NCBI RefSeq assembly: GCF_000764205.1
Contig: NZ_JQDZ01000009.1
Coordinates: 1 to 64,000 of the forward strand
Source: Thalassotalea sp. ND16A
Lineage (GTDB): Bacteria; Pseudomonadota; Gammaproteobacteria; Enterobacterales; Alteromonadaceae
DNA length: 64,000 bases
Reading direction: 5' to 3'
In this document: positions 16,073 through 24,634 of the stretch, one piece after another
How the letters are laid out: the number at the start of each line of letters is the position of its first letter
Position numbering within the stretch: position 1 is the stretch's first letter
Position numbers and translations under genes: made by a program
Notes under the pieces: model-generated
Told to the model about the DNA's origin: nothing
The model's input: the letters and a program-made list of their open reading frames with translations, nothing else
Database searches by the model: none

Positions 16073-17427
16073 TACTGTTTCTCCTTCTCGGCGATAGAAG
16101 CAACGATACCGGCGCTTTGCTCGTCAAGAATGTGGAAGATTGATTTACCACGACCTGCCACAATAGAGTGAACCAGGATTAGCGGTAAAGCAGCGATTAG
16201 ACCTTGAGCTGTAGTTACAAGCGCCATCGAGATATCGCCAGCCATGATTTTAGGATCACCAGTACCGTATAGAGTGATTGATTGGAATGTACCAATCATA
16301 CCTACAACTGTACCTAATAGACCTAATAGCGGAGCAATAGCGGCTAAAATCTTGATGATGTTAATACCACGTTCAATTTTCGGCGTTTCACGTAAAATAG
16401 CTTCATCTAATTTAAGCTCTAATGACTCAGCATCGATGCCTTTGTTGTCATAGTATACTTTTAACATACGACCCAGAGGGTTGTTTTCATTAGGTTGTGA
16501 AGTATTTTTAAGTTGTGATTTGATTTTCGCGCCTACGGCACCTAAGAAAATCATACGTTCAAGAGCAATTAAGAAACCAAAGGCAAGAACAGCTGTGATT
16601 ACGTAACCCACTGTACCACCTTGATGGTAACGCTCTTCATACGTTGCTTTTTGTGTTTCCAGGTTAAGAATTTGGCCTTTTGACGGGTCAAGGTATAACG
16701 GCGAGTAACCAGAAGAGTTAGCTAAGAAAGGTGATACTTCACCTAAAATTGCACTGTCAGGCTGTTTACCTAGCGGTTGAATTTGACCGGCAGAGTCGTT
16801 GTAGTTTAAGTAACCTTGTTCTGAAATAAGGTTAAATGAACCAACACGAGTCACTTGCGCTGAACCTTTAGAGCCGTCAAGTTGGGTAACTTCAGATTCG
16901 AAAGAAACAATTTTTCCTGATTCAGTCATTTCAGTTTGCATCGCAAACCAAAGTTCTTCAAGTTCAGATAAAACTGGGATTTCTTTCGCGTTTGCCAGTT
17001 TATCAAGAACGGCTTCACGACCAGGGTATTGTGAACTTACGATTGAAGTTGCAATACGGCCATAGGCATTACCTGATGCACGACGAACAACACCAAACAT
17101 TTCACCTAAGTCACCTTTTGCAGCTTCAAGCTCGGCTTCTTTAGTGGTTAGCATCGTTTCGTTGTCAGCAAATTGCTTAGTTAAACGCTTGTTACGAGCA
17201 TTCTCTGCTGTTAAGTCTGCTTGTGCTTTACTAAGAAGAGCTTGTTTGTCAGCTCGTGCTGATAAAAACTCTTGCTCGCGTTGTTTATCAAGTTTAGCAA
17301 CCGATACGCGGTCAGCTTTAACTTGCTTTAATAAGTCGTCTAATTGGTTCGCTGCTGCATTTGAAGAAATACCGGCAGTTAACGTTAGAGTGGCAGCAAT
17401 CGCTACACTTTTAATAAATTTATTCAT
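16072..17427 (-). CDS. Large MotA/TolQ/ExbB family protein (TtpC-like) with periplasmic domain
   Basis: This 451-residue protein has a signal-peptide-like N-terminus (cleavage likely after SSNAAA, about residue 26). A Lys/Glu/Gln-rich coiled coil spans about 30-110, and a periplasmic domain runs to about 270. A C-terminal MotA/TolQ/ExbB membrane module has helices near 277-298, 365-388 and 405-428 with LLGLLGTVVGMIGTFQSITLYG. It resembles TtpC, an extra component needed by Vibrio TonB2 systems. It lies between the DUF3450 gene and exbB with single-base overlaps on both sides, so all components should be made together. The exact role is inferred. Confidence 0.9.
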   Translation of the reverse strand: MNKFIKSVAIAATLTLTAGISSNAAANQLDDLLKQVKADRVSVAKLDKQREQEFLSARADKQALLSKAQADLTAENARNKRLTKQFADNETMLTTKEAELEAAKGDLGEMFGVVRRASGNAYGRIATSIVSSQYPGREAVLDKLANAKEIPVLSELEELWFAMQTEMTESGKIVSFESEVTQLDGSKGSAQVTRVGSFNLISEQGYLNYNDSAGQIQPLGKQPDSAILGEVSPFLANSSGYSPLYLDPSKGQILNLETQKATYEERYHQGGTVGYVITAVLAFGFLIALERMIFLGAVGAKIKSQLKNTSQPNENNPLGRMLKVYYDNKGIDAESLELKLDEAILRETPKIERGINIIKILAAIAPLLGLLGTVVGMIGTFQSITLYGTGDPKIMAGDISMALVTTAQGLIAALPLILVHSIVAGRGKSIFHILDEQSAGIVASIAEKEKQ

Positions 17428-18209
17428 TATTCACCAGCCCCCGCTGCATATACTGGTAGTTTGATAAGATCAGGAGCAGTTTGTTTACGCGCCATACGAA
17501 TTGCTTTAGTGATTGGGCTTAAGTACTCATCACCTAAAGCTTTCCAGCTGCGAGAACTGTGTTCCCAAATCCAAGCATTTCTTAAATCAAGAGATTGAGC
17601 GACAAGCGCAGTACGCCCCATGTGGACGAAATCTACTGTGATATTTTGTCCTTCAAACTCCAGATCACCTTGGTAGGCTGAGAACATTGAACCGTAATCG
17701 GTTTCAATTTCGTAGGCTTCCAGTACTAAACGAAATTGCTCAGCTACAGAGATACCTTGACGAGACATTACATCTTTAAGGCGCTCTAGGCGTACGGTAC
17801 GATCAGCCAGGTTTACCGGAATATCCGCAGTAATGAATTGCTCTAATGAGTCAATCATTTTGTACATTAACGGTACAACGCCTTTTTTCGTTTCCTCGAT
17901 AGTGCCGATTTGACGAATTAAAGAATCAATACCTTTTTGCTGGTCATTCACTAAACGTTGAACGTGATCGTTATATACTTTCAAGTTCTCAGTTTCGTCA
18001 ACCACTGTACGATACTCAGCTAAAAGCTCTTGAGACTGCTCGTAAATGTTATTGATTTTTTCTTGAGATTTGGTAGAAGCTTTCATAATAGAAGCTTCAC
18101 TCTTATGGAGTTCCTTAAGGTCTTTAGCTGCAGCGATGTTGCTGCCGGCTAAAGCCAGTGCGCCAATAATCGACGATGCGATAAGGCTTTTCTTGCTTAT
18201 TTTGGACAT
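17427..18209 (-). CDS. DUF3450 family exported coiled-coil protein
   Basis: The first gene of the TonB2-type operon encodes a 260-residue protein with a signal peptide (about 1-25, ending SNIAAA). A long coiled coil follows (about 30-110, rich in Glu/Gln/Lys), then a DUF3450-type region with RLERLKDVMSRQGISVAEQFR and DYGSMFSAYQGDLEFEG. I place the start at ATG 18207-18209; the frame can be extended 9 bases to a TTG but a GGGA ribosome-binding site favours the ATG. DUF3450 proteins are encoded next to TtpC/ExbB2 in many Alteromonadales and are presumed periplasmic partners of the motor. Confidence 0.88.
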   Translation of the reverse strand: MSKISKKSLIASSIIGALALAGSNIAAAKDLKELHKSEASIMKASTKSQEKINNIYEQSQELLAEYRTVVDETENLKVYNDHVQRLVNDQQKGIDSLIRQIGTIEETKKGVVPLMYKMIDSLEQFITADIPVNLADRTVRLERLKDVMSRQGISVAEQFRLVLEAYEIETDYGSMFSAYQGDLEFEGQNITVDFVHMGRTALVAQSLDLRNAWIWEHSSRSWKALGDEYLSPITKAIRMARKQTAPDLIKLPVYAAGAGE

Positions 18210-18706
18210 AGTTCCCAACCAATTGCTAATTAACTTTTCCCAAAAAATCCATTAAAGGGTATTTAAGGACCCAAACACAAACGGTTACAGTTGTAATTAA
18301 TTTATGCTCAGTATTTTGAGTTGTTATTTTCTAGAGACACAATTTTGTTAACCTTGAATTACAAGTTAAACCTGTAAAGTTAACCAAATCGTTATTTCTA
18401 AGCTGCTTTTATAATAAAGCAGCTCTATATAAGACAATAGCTACACGCTAATGTCAAACTTTTTGCTTTTTTTGAATAGAAACAGTTAAAAAACAACCAT
18501 TAGAGTTTGTTTTTTAACCGCTTTTTACCAAATACATATAAGAAAATGCATTCAGCACAGATTTTGACTAACTGAAATTAGTTAATCAAGCTCATTTTTT
18601 TTAAAGTTGTAGCTGTAATTGTACAGTTAATACTTACTACTTAAATTATAATCGGCTTCCGCCATTTAGCCATTTACAAAGAGAAATTTACTGCATAATA
18701 TTGCCT
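18210..18706. other. 497-base AT-rich spacer upstream of the TonB cluster
   Basis: No ORF with coding character is visible. The spacer presumably holds the promoter of the DUF3450-to-TPR operon, but I could not identify convincing -35/-10 boxes or a Fur box. The one clear structure is the 12-bp inverted repeat at 18485-18518, listed separately. Confidence 0.6.
18485..18518 (-). terminator. 12-bp inverted repeat, likely terminator of the methyltransferase gene
   Basis: GTTAAAAAACAA (18485-18496) and TTGTTTTTTAAC (18507-18518) are perfect inverses around a 10-base loop. On the minus strand it lies about 190 bases after the methyltransferase stop. Because the stem is A/T-rich it could also be a protein-binding site. 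Confidence 0.45.
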
Positions 18707-19618
18707 TTAAGCCTTTGTCAGCAGTATTTTCCAGGCCAAAATGTTGTTTTGATCATCAACAACGGCTGAAAAGTCAACGATTGTTAAGTGATTTTGTTTA
18801 CATAAGCTGCTGACTTTACTTTGTTCCACCTTACTAATGGCGGCATTGGCCAGATCCGTTAACCGGGCGATGGAACCTTTTAACTCTTGCTCAAAACCAT
18901 TAATTATTTCACTTTGTTTTGCCTGATTTTGTAGTACAGCCTTTACAAACAGGTGAAAATTTGTCGCCATAAAGCTATTTTTATCCGTTTTTAATAGCTT
19001 CTCCATGTATTTATTTAACTTATTTCGCCAGTTTTCCGACTTTGGACTGCCCTTACCGGTTTTATCGAGTTCTGCCAATAAACGTTTAACGATAGACATT
19101 CCGCCAGATTTACTCTGTAATTCAAGTGACATCATTAAGATGGCAAGATTAGGCTTAACGATGATTGAGTCATGATGATGACAAATAAATTGCGCTTGAC
19201 CAGTTTCGGCAAGAACACGAGCAACTTCAGCTAAAGATTTTTTTAAATTTGAATATTCAATACCAAACTGCGAAATGATTAAGTTGGCAGAATTATCGGT
19301 AAAGGGTAATTGCTCACAATTAATGCCACCGGCAAAATGAGTTTGCTCAGATTTATTTAGCAATGGTTCTTTTATTTGTATTTTTGCTAAATCGATTGCA
19401 TCGATATAAGGAAGGTTGTCTTGACGTACGGCGTCATAAATAAGCCCTACTAACGCACCATTCCCTGTGGCGATATCAATTACCCTGTCATCCTTATTAA
19501 GCGCAGAAAATACCTCACTCCACACGTTTTTAAGGGTACCCACATAGTTATCTTTAATATCGTCCCCAAATGAGGTTAAGTGGCCCTGGCGCCAGTATTG
19601 GCTCCAATAATTACTCAT
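18707..19618 (-). CDS. Class I SAM-dependent methyltransferase
   Basis: A 303-residue cytoplasmic protein has a Rossmann methyltransferase core. Motif I is DRVIDIATGNGALVG (about residues 42-56), an acidic end of strand 2 lies in IDAIDLAKIQ, and motif IV-like sequence is FTDNSANLIISQFGIEYS (about 105-122). The last 130 residues are helical and lysine-rich and not recognisable. The substrate cannot be predicted; small-molecule or lipid methylation is possible. It stands alone, with repeats on the upstream side and a long spacer downstream. Confidence 0.85.
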   Translation of the reverse strand: MSNYWSQYWRQGHLTSFGDDIKDNYVGTLKNVWSEVFSALNKDDRVIDIATGNGALVGLIYDAVRQDNLPYIDAIDLAKIQIKEPLLNKSEQTHFAGGINCEQLPFTDNSANLIISQFGIEYSNLKKSLAEVARVLAETGQAQFICHHHDSIIVKPNLAILMMSLELQSKSGGMSIVKRLLAELDKTGKGSPKSENWRNKLNKYMEKLLKTDKNSFMATNFHLFVKAVLQNQAKQSEIINGFEQELKGSIARLTDLANAAISKVEQSKVSSLCKQNHLTIVDFSAVVDDQNNILAWKILLTKA

Positions 19619-19659
19619 TGCTTGTTTCCTTTAAAAAAGTGCTGCAGGTTTCAGATATA

Positions 19660-19729
19660 TAGCTCCTAGTTCCTAGTTCCTAGTTCCTAGCTCATAGCTC
19701 ATAGCTCATAGCTCATAGCTCATAGCATT
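19660..19729. repeat. Heptanucleotide tandem array, units TAGTTCC then TAGCTCA
   Basis: Ten consecutive 7-bp units: TAGCTCC, three TAGTTCC, five TAGCTCA and TAGCATT. The unit changes part-way while the period stays exact. It lies between the methyltransferase start and the receptor terminator. Confidence 0.92.
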
Positions 19730-19758
19730 ATGTAATGATTGTGAAACATCTTTCAATA

Positions 19759-19785
19759 AAAAAGGCCGCTAAAAGCGACCTTTTT
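19759..19785 (-). terminator. Terminator of the TonB-dependent receptor gene
   Basis: AAAAAGGCCGCT pairs with AGCGACCTTTTT (one C-A mismatch) around AAA, about 30 bases after the receptor stop. A near-identical hairpin follows ppiD at 44148-44169. Confidence 0.8.
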
Positions 19786-19815
19786 CAATCTACTATGTAT
19801 TAGCTACATAAGTTC

Positions 19816-22629
19816 TTAGAACTTGATGTTGTAGCTTACACGGTAGTCACGACCGTAGTTGTTGTACAGGTTAGCATCATCCCAAGTACCAACAGATGAT
19901 AATACTGGATCTTCATCAGTTAGGTTGTTCACTTGTAGAGTTAATGCGCCGTAGTTACCAGCATCGTAAGTGTAAGTGAAGTGATGGATTAACCAACTAT
20001 CTAACTTACCTTCTTCAACAAGCTTGTCATCGATAACAGAATCAGTTTCTGAAGTATCAGCAGTGTACTGTGAAGTCCATGCTAAGCTGTGGTCACCCAT
20101 AGTCCAACCAAGAGTAGCGTTGGCTTTGTGATCTGGAGCACCAGCAGTTCCTGAGTAATCAAACTCATCACCCCAATCCATTACGAATGAATTGATCATG
20201 TTGAAACGGAAATCACCGAAACTAGTTTCTAGACTAGAGTTAAACGTTACGTCAACACCTTCGATGTCTAATTGGCCACCGTTGAAGTAACCAGTACCGG
20301 CTTCAAGAAGTTTGCCGTCTTGAGTACGAATTAGGTAGAAAGTATCACCAGAAACGTCAGCACCAGGTGCTTTAGCTGAAATTTCACCTTGGTCTTCATC
20401 AGTTAATAATGATTGCACTGACTTGGTTGAGATCACGTCTTCAATTGATAATTGGAAGTAATCCACTTTCAAGCTAACGTCATCTGTAATGTCCCAAGCA
20501 ACACCAATGTTAGTGTACTCAGACGTTTCTGGACCTAAGTCTGGGTTAGACTTGTAGTAGGTATCGTGCTGTTGTGATGTACAATCTGCACGGTCAATAC
20601 CCGCAGATTCACAACCTCGGTAATCGATAGCTGACTCTGCAGAGAACGTAGTTGCAGCATTTAGCTCATCTAGACCAGGAGCACGGAATGCTTCTGAATA
20701 TGATGCACGGAATACTAAACCGTCAAGAATTTCCCAACGAACAGAGGCTTTAGGCGCAGTGTTATCGCCGAAATCAGAGTAATCATCGTAACGAACCGCT
20801 AAGTTCACTTCTACCGTGTCAGTTACAGGCAATGCTGCTTCGTAGAAGAATGCAGTAATATCACGAGCACCTGATGAAGAGTTACCGGCAGAGCCACCGA
20901 CTAAACCAGCTTCTGATTGACCGTCGTAAGTATCAGCAAATGATACTTCCATGTACTCAGCACCGAAGAAATGAGCTACGTCACCGCCAGGTAGTTCGAA
21001 CATGTCAAAACCAATGCCACCGTTGTATTGGTCAAACGTTGATTGAGAGTTTTGTAAAGTGGTTGCTTTCATATTAGCAACACCTTCGTTTAAGTCGATA
21101 TCGTTAGCGATGTTGTATGCTAAACCACCGTATGCTAAGTAGTACTCACCAACTGATTTGTTATCGGCAACGTTTCTGTGGTAGTAAACTTCCCACGTAG
21201 CATTGTTCCAATCTAACTCACCACGAAGACCGGTTAAGTAATCTTGGTTGTAATCAGAGATGTTACCATCACGAGTACCGATATCTACCCAACGGTAGTA
21301 ACCTGTAGTCGTAGCGTAAGCCATATCTTCAAGCCATACACCGTTATTATAAACATCGCCTTCACCGAACTCACCATCGCCATCATTATCTTGGTAAGTA
21401 GGATCGCCATTTTCGTCATAGTCGTAGTATTGGTAATCGCCGTTAGCATCAGTGAACATTGGAGACCAGGCTAAACCATCAGTAGTGTTAGGGTTAGCAA
21501 AACCTAAACCATCATCAGAGATTCCGTAAGGGTTTTCTGGGTTGTCATAACCCATGTTACGCCAAGGAGCCGCTGGTGGTGCATAACGACCGAAAGAGTT
21601 GTTTTGCACGAACATTGCACGACCAAACCATTCAACGCCATCGGCAACTTCATAGTTAGCGTCAACGAAAACGGTGTTACGATCTACTGATGCAGTGTTG
21701 TAAGAAACGTTAGCGTAAGCGAACATACAGTAAGTTGAACCTGGTGACCAATCTAAATCGGCCTTAACTTTACGGAAAGTATCTTCACCGTACTGAGCAA
21801 CTTTATCATCACAACTAGTTGATGCTTGTGCTTGTGAGAAATCAGGAGCTGCAACGTTTGCACCGTAGATAGACCAACCGCCGGTATCAACGTATGCTTG
21901 TGGATCATCACCACGCATTACTGCTTTGGTGTAATCACGAGCACCATCTGAGATGCCTTTACGTGACTGATGATCGAATGAGAAAGTGATGTTACCTTTA
22001 TCAGTAGAGTAACCACCGATTACAGAGAATTCTTTTGAAGTTTGACCTTCGTCCTGGTCACGATGACCTGAACCAATGTTAAACTCTAAACCTTCGAAGT
22101 TCTTTTTCAAGATGATGTTAACAACACCAGCAATGGCATCTGAACCGTAAGTTGAAGAAGCACCATCGGTTAAGATTTCGATGCGCTCAACTGCCGCCAT
22201 TGGGATGGCGTTAAGGTTAGCAGATTGACCACCAAGCGTTGGAGAACCTGGTAAACGCTTACCGTCTAACAATACTAAAGTACGGTTTGAACCAGCACCG
22301 CGTAAGTTAATTGTTGCTTGTGATTGCGCTGAACTACCTGAACGTTCTGAGAACGAACCGAAAGAGTTGAACGATGAACCACGTAACGCATCGGCTACGC
22401 TGAAGTTACCTTCAATTTTCATATCATCAGCTGTCATTACTGTAACAGGTGATGCACCTTCAAGGTCAGTACGCTTGATGCGTGAACCGGTTACTTCAAT
22501 ACGTTCGACTTCTTCTTCAGCTGTTGCTTCTTCTGCCGCGAATGCGTTTGCAGAAATACCAGCTGTAGCACTTGCACCAAAAACTAATGCAAGACGAACT
22601 GCTTTAGCAAGTTTATTATTGCTATACAT
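19816..22629 (-). CDS. TonB-dependent outer-membrane receptor
   Basis: A 937-residue receptor that would import a large substrate across the outer membrane using TonB. A signal peptide (about 1-32, ending NAFA) is followed by an acidic stretch with ERIEVTGSRI, then a plug domain (about 45-170) with RGAGSNRTLVLLDGKRL and ERIEILTDGASSTYGSDAIAGVVNIIL. The beta-barrel ends in YRVSYNIKF, with the usual C-terminal aromatic. An Asp/Asn/Gly-rich insertion near residues 330-360 (DENGDP, DNDGDGEFGEGD) resembles calcium-binding loops. ATG 22627-22629 has a GGGAG ribosome-binding site; an upstream GTG is less likely. Substrate is unknown; oligosaccharide and peptide receptors in Alteromonadales share this plug type. 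Confidence 0.93.
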   Translation of the reverse strand: MYSNNKLAKAVRLALVFGASATAGISANAFAAEEATAEEEVERIEVTGSRIKRTDLEGASPVTVMTADDMKIEGNFSVADALRGSSFNSFGSFSERSGSSAQSQATINLRGAGSNRTLVLLDGKRLPGSPTLGGQSANLNAIPMAAVERIEILTDGASSTYGSDAIAGVVNIILKKNFEGLEFNIGSGHRDQDEGQTSKEFSVIGGYSTDKGNITFSFDHQSRKGISDGARDYTKAVMRGDDPQAYVDTGGWSIYGANVAAPDFSQAQASTSCDDKVAQYGEDTFRKVKADLDWSPGSTYCMFAYANVSYNTASVDRNTVFVDANYEVADGVEWFGRAMFVQNNSFGRYAPPAAPWRNMGYDNPENPYGISDDGLGFANPNTTDGLAWSPMFTDANGDYQYYDYDENGDPTYQDNDGDGEFGEGDVYNNGVWLEDMAYATTTGYYRWVDIGTRDGNISDYNQDYLTGLRGELDWNNATWEVYYHRNVADNKSVGEYYLAYGGLAYNIANDIDLNEGVANMKATTLQNSQSTFDQYNGGIGFDMFELPGGDVAHFFGAEYMEVSFADTYDGQSEAGLVGGSAGNSSSGARDITAFFYEAALPVTDTVEVNLAVRYDDYSDFGDNTAPKASVRWEILDGLVFRASYSEAFRAPGLDELNAATTFSAESAIDYRGCESAGIDRADCTSQQHDTYYKSNPDLGPETSEYTNIGVAWDITDDVSLKVDYFQLSIEDVISTKSVQSLLTDEDQGEISAKAPGADVSGDTFYLIRTQDGKLLEAGTGYFNGGQLDIEGVDVTFNSSLETSFGDFRFNMINSFVMDWGDEFDYSGTAGAPDHKANATLGWTMGDHSLAWTSQYTADTSETDSVIDDKLVEEGKLDSWLIHHFTYTYDAGNYGALTLQVNNLTDEDPVLSSVGTWDDANLYNNYGRDYRVSYNIKF

Positions 22630-22741
22630 GTTTACTCCCTGGACCACTATACGTGATTCTATTGTTTGAAAATCAAAGCTATGTTGCTTTGTTATTTACT
22701 TTCTTATTAATTAGGTGATTAGACCTGATCTGTCGACAGAG

Positions 22742-22771
22742 ATAATAAAACGATTTTCTTTAACAGGTCAA
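22742..22771 (-). promoter_or_regulatory. Sigma-70 promoter of the TonB-dependent receptor
   Basis: On the minus strand TTGACC and TATTAT are separated by 18 bases, giving a start about 105 bases before the receptor ATG. The rest of the 536-base divergent spacer (22630-23165) is AT-rich. I see no Fur-box-like palindrome or other structure in it. Confidence 0.55.
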
Positions 22772-23165
22772 CAACATAAGTTACATAAATTCAAAATTCC
22801 TAACATTTAGACACACTCTATTAACATTTTGAACAGAAGATATTGCATACTTAATGCGTTTTTTTAGCTTTTTATGCACAACATAAATATCCAAAGAGAT
22901 TAAATCGGTTACTAATCGAACACACACAACAAAGCAAAATAACCAAATAACAATGAGTTACATGTAAAGTTGAATTTTAACAGCTGTGTTTTGGATACTT
23001 TTCTGTACAAATTAATTACTTTTCATTTATTCAATTTAATTATTTTGCAATTCAAATTGCAAACACACAGTTTTTAATAAAAACACTGGCTATTTGAGCG
23101 TTATTCCTTCACTCTATCGGCAATTATCAAATCTCTTCAACCACTTTTGAGTTACCAAATTCTGC

Positions 23166-23942
23166 ATGTTAGAGCTTTTTTCAGACCCCTATCTTTTACT
23201 TACCTTGTCATTAGTCGCATTTCTTGCGGGTTTTATTGATGCCATTGCTGGTGGCGGTGGCCTGCTCACAGTGCCAGTTTTGCTAACATCAGGCTTACCG
23301 CCGCACCTTGCCCTGGGCACAAATAAGCTGGCGGCTTGTTTCGGCTCTTTAACGGCTTCCCTTACCTTTTATAAAAAGAAACTGTTTAATCCCTTGTTTT
23401 GGTCGTTTGCTGCAATCGCAACGGCCATAGGTGCAACTGTTGGCACAATAATCGTTAACCTGATCAGTGCCGATATGTTAAATAAAGTATTACCGGTGGT
23501 GATTTTATGTTGTGCTTTATATACGTTCTTTTGCAAAACGGTATTTAACGAATCCGCAGCCTTGCCCACTCAATCTTTGGTTTTAAAGATAAAGCAAAGT
23601 ATTCAAGGCTTTTTACTTGGCTTTTATGACGGTGCCGCAGGACCTGGTACGGGAACATTCTGGGTAGTATCCTCGCTTGCATTATATAAAATGAATATTT
23701 TAGTAAGTTCTGGATTATCCCGAAGTATGAATTTTATCAGTAACTTTGTTTCTTTTGTTATCTTCGCTTATTTGGGACAAGTGAATGTTATGCTGGGTTT
23801 AGCGATGGGCTTGTTCATGTTGCTTGGCTCCTGGATAGGTGCTAATTCTGCAATCAAATACGGCAATAAATTCATCAGACCCATATTCATTATCGTGGTA
23901 ATGTTAATGGCAATAAAACTTGCTTACTTAGCATGGCTGTAA
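23166..23942 (+). CDS. TSUP family (TauE/SafE) membrane transporter
   Basis: A 258-residue integral membrane protein with about eight hydrophobic segments. It has the TSUP-family repeats: FLAGFIDAIAGGGGLLTVPVLL near the N-terminus and LGFYDGAAGPGTGTFWVVSSL near residues 155-175. The conserved PPHLALGTNKLAA follows the first repeat. It matches the YfcA-like branch often found before priC in Alteromonadales. TSUP members export or import small organosulfur or organic anions; the substrate here is unknown. The stop overlaps the possible start of the priC frame. Confidence 0.88.
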   Translation: MLELFSDPYLLLTLSLVAFLAGFIDAIAGGGGLLTVPVLLTSGLPPHLALGTNKLAACFGSLTASLTFYKKKLFNPLFWSFAAIATAIGATVGTIIVNLISADMLNKVLPVVILCCALYTFFCKTVFNESAALPTQSLVLKIKQSIQGFLLGFYDGAAGPGTGTFWVVSSLALYKMNILVSSGLSRSMNFISNFVSFVIFAYLGQVNVMLGLAMGLFMLLGSWIGANSAIKYGNKFIRPIFIIVVMLMAIKLAYLAWL

Positions 23943-23953
23943 AGAGAGAATTA

Positions 23954-24580
23954 ATGGCACAACCATTACACCGACTAAAATCCATTTTGGTACAGCTGGC
24001 GGCTGATGCTAACGCTGCCGATCTAAAAAACAAACAGAGAAAGTCACACTATTATTTGCAAGACCAATCTTTGTTTGATGAAAAGCTCTTCCCCATTGCC
24101 AGCTCGACTTATTATGCTTATGTAATGTACACGCAAAAACGCTTAGAACATTTACAAAAGCTGATGAACTCAAATCATGCTGAGTTTAGTGATGTGTTAC
24201 TGAGTGAATTGGAAGCGCAAATATCCGCATTAATTACTGCGATAAAATCTAATGACAACCTTCATCATGACAGTGAATACCGACTTGACCGACGTAAACG
24301 GCTTAATCAGCAAAAGAGTTTGAAAAAATATAAAAAGGCCGCGAAAACAGCATTTGCCCCGTCTCACCAATTATATCAGAAACTGGCAGAATACCATGGC
24401 TTTGAACGGCGATTAGAAATAATGCTTAACGACAAAGAAGCGGCACTGGCAAACACGAAAAAGCACGACACGAGCATGATGCAACAAGAAGTTCTGACAT
24501 TACATCAACGACTGGGAAGATGTCGCAGAGCCATCAGTGATCTGGAAAAGCAAATCGAGTTATCTGAAAAATCTCGCTGA
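23954..24580 (+). CDS. priC: Primosomal replication protein PriC (N'')
   Basis: PriC helps reload DnaB at collapsed forks. The 208-residue protein is helical and basic. Its C-terminal part shows the PriC pattern LYQKLAEYHGFERRLEIMLNDKEAAL, preceded by RRKRLNQQKSLKKYKKA. I prefer ATG 23954, which has an AGAGAG ribosome-binding site. An upstream ATG at 23933 overlaps the transporter gene by 10 bases and adds 7 residues. Co-transcription with the transporter gene is likely. The family is poorly conserved, so confidence rests on the C-terminal motif and length. Confidence 0.82.
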   Translation: MAQPLHRLKSILVQLAADANAADLKNKQRKSHYYLQDQSLFDEKLFPIASSTYYAYVMYTQKRLEHLQKLMNSNHAEFSDVLLSELEAQISALITAIKSNDNLHHDSEYRLDRRKRLNQQKSLKKYKKAAKTAFAPSHQLYQKLAEYHGFERRLEIMLNDKEAALANTKKHDTSMMQQEVLTLHQRLGRCRRAISDLEKQIELSEKSR

Positions 24581-24634
24581 TCCTCAATTTGCTAATTCCC
24601 CAATACGACTTTCCTAAGCCCTTTGATTTGCCAC

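Noticed and set aside
13237-22629. Fur box controlling the TonB cluster and receptor
   Set aside because: No GATAATGATAATCATTATC-like palindrome was found in the spacers 18210-18706 or 22630-23165, so iron control is not claimed.
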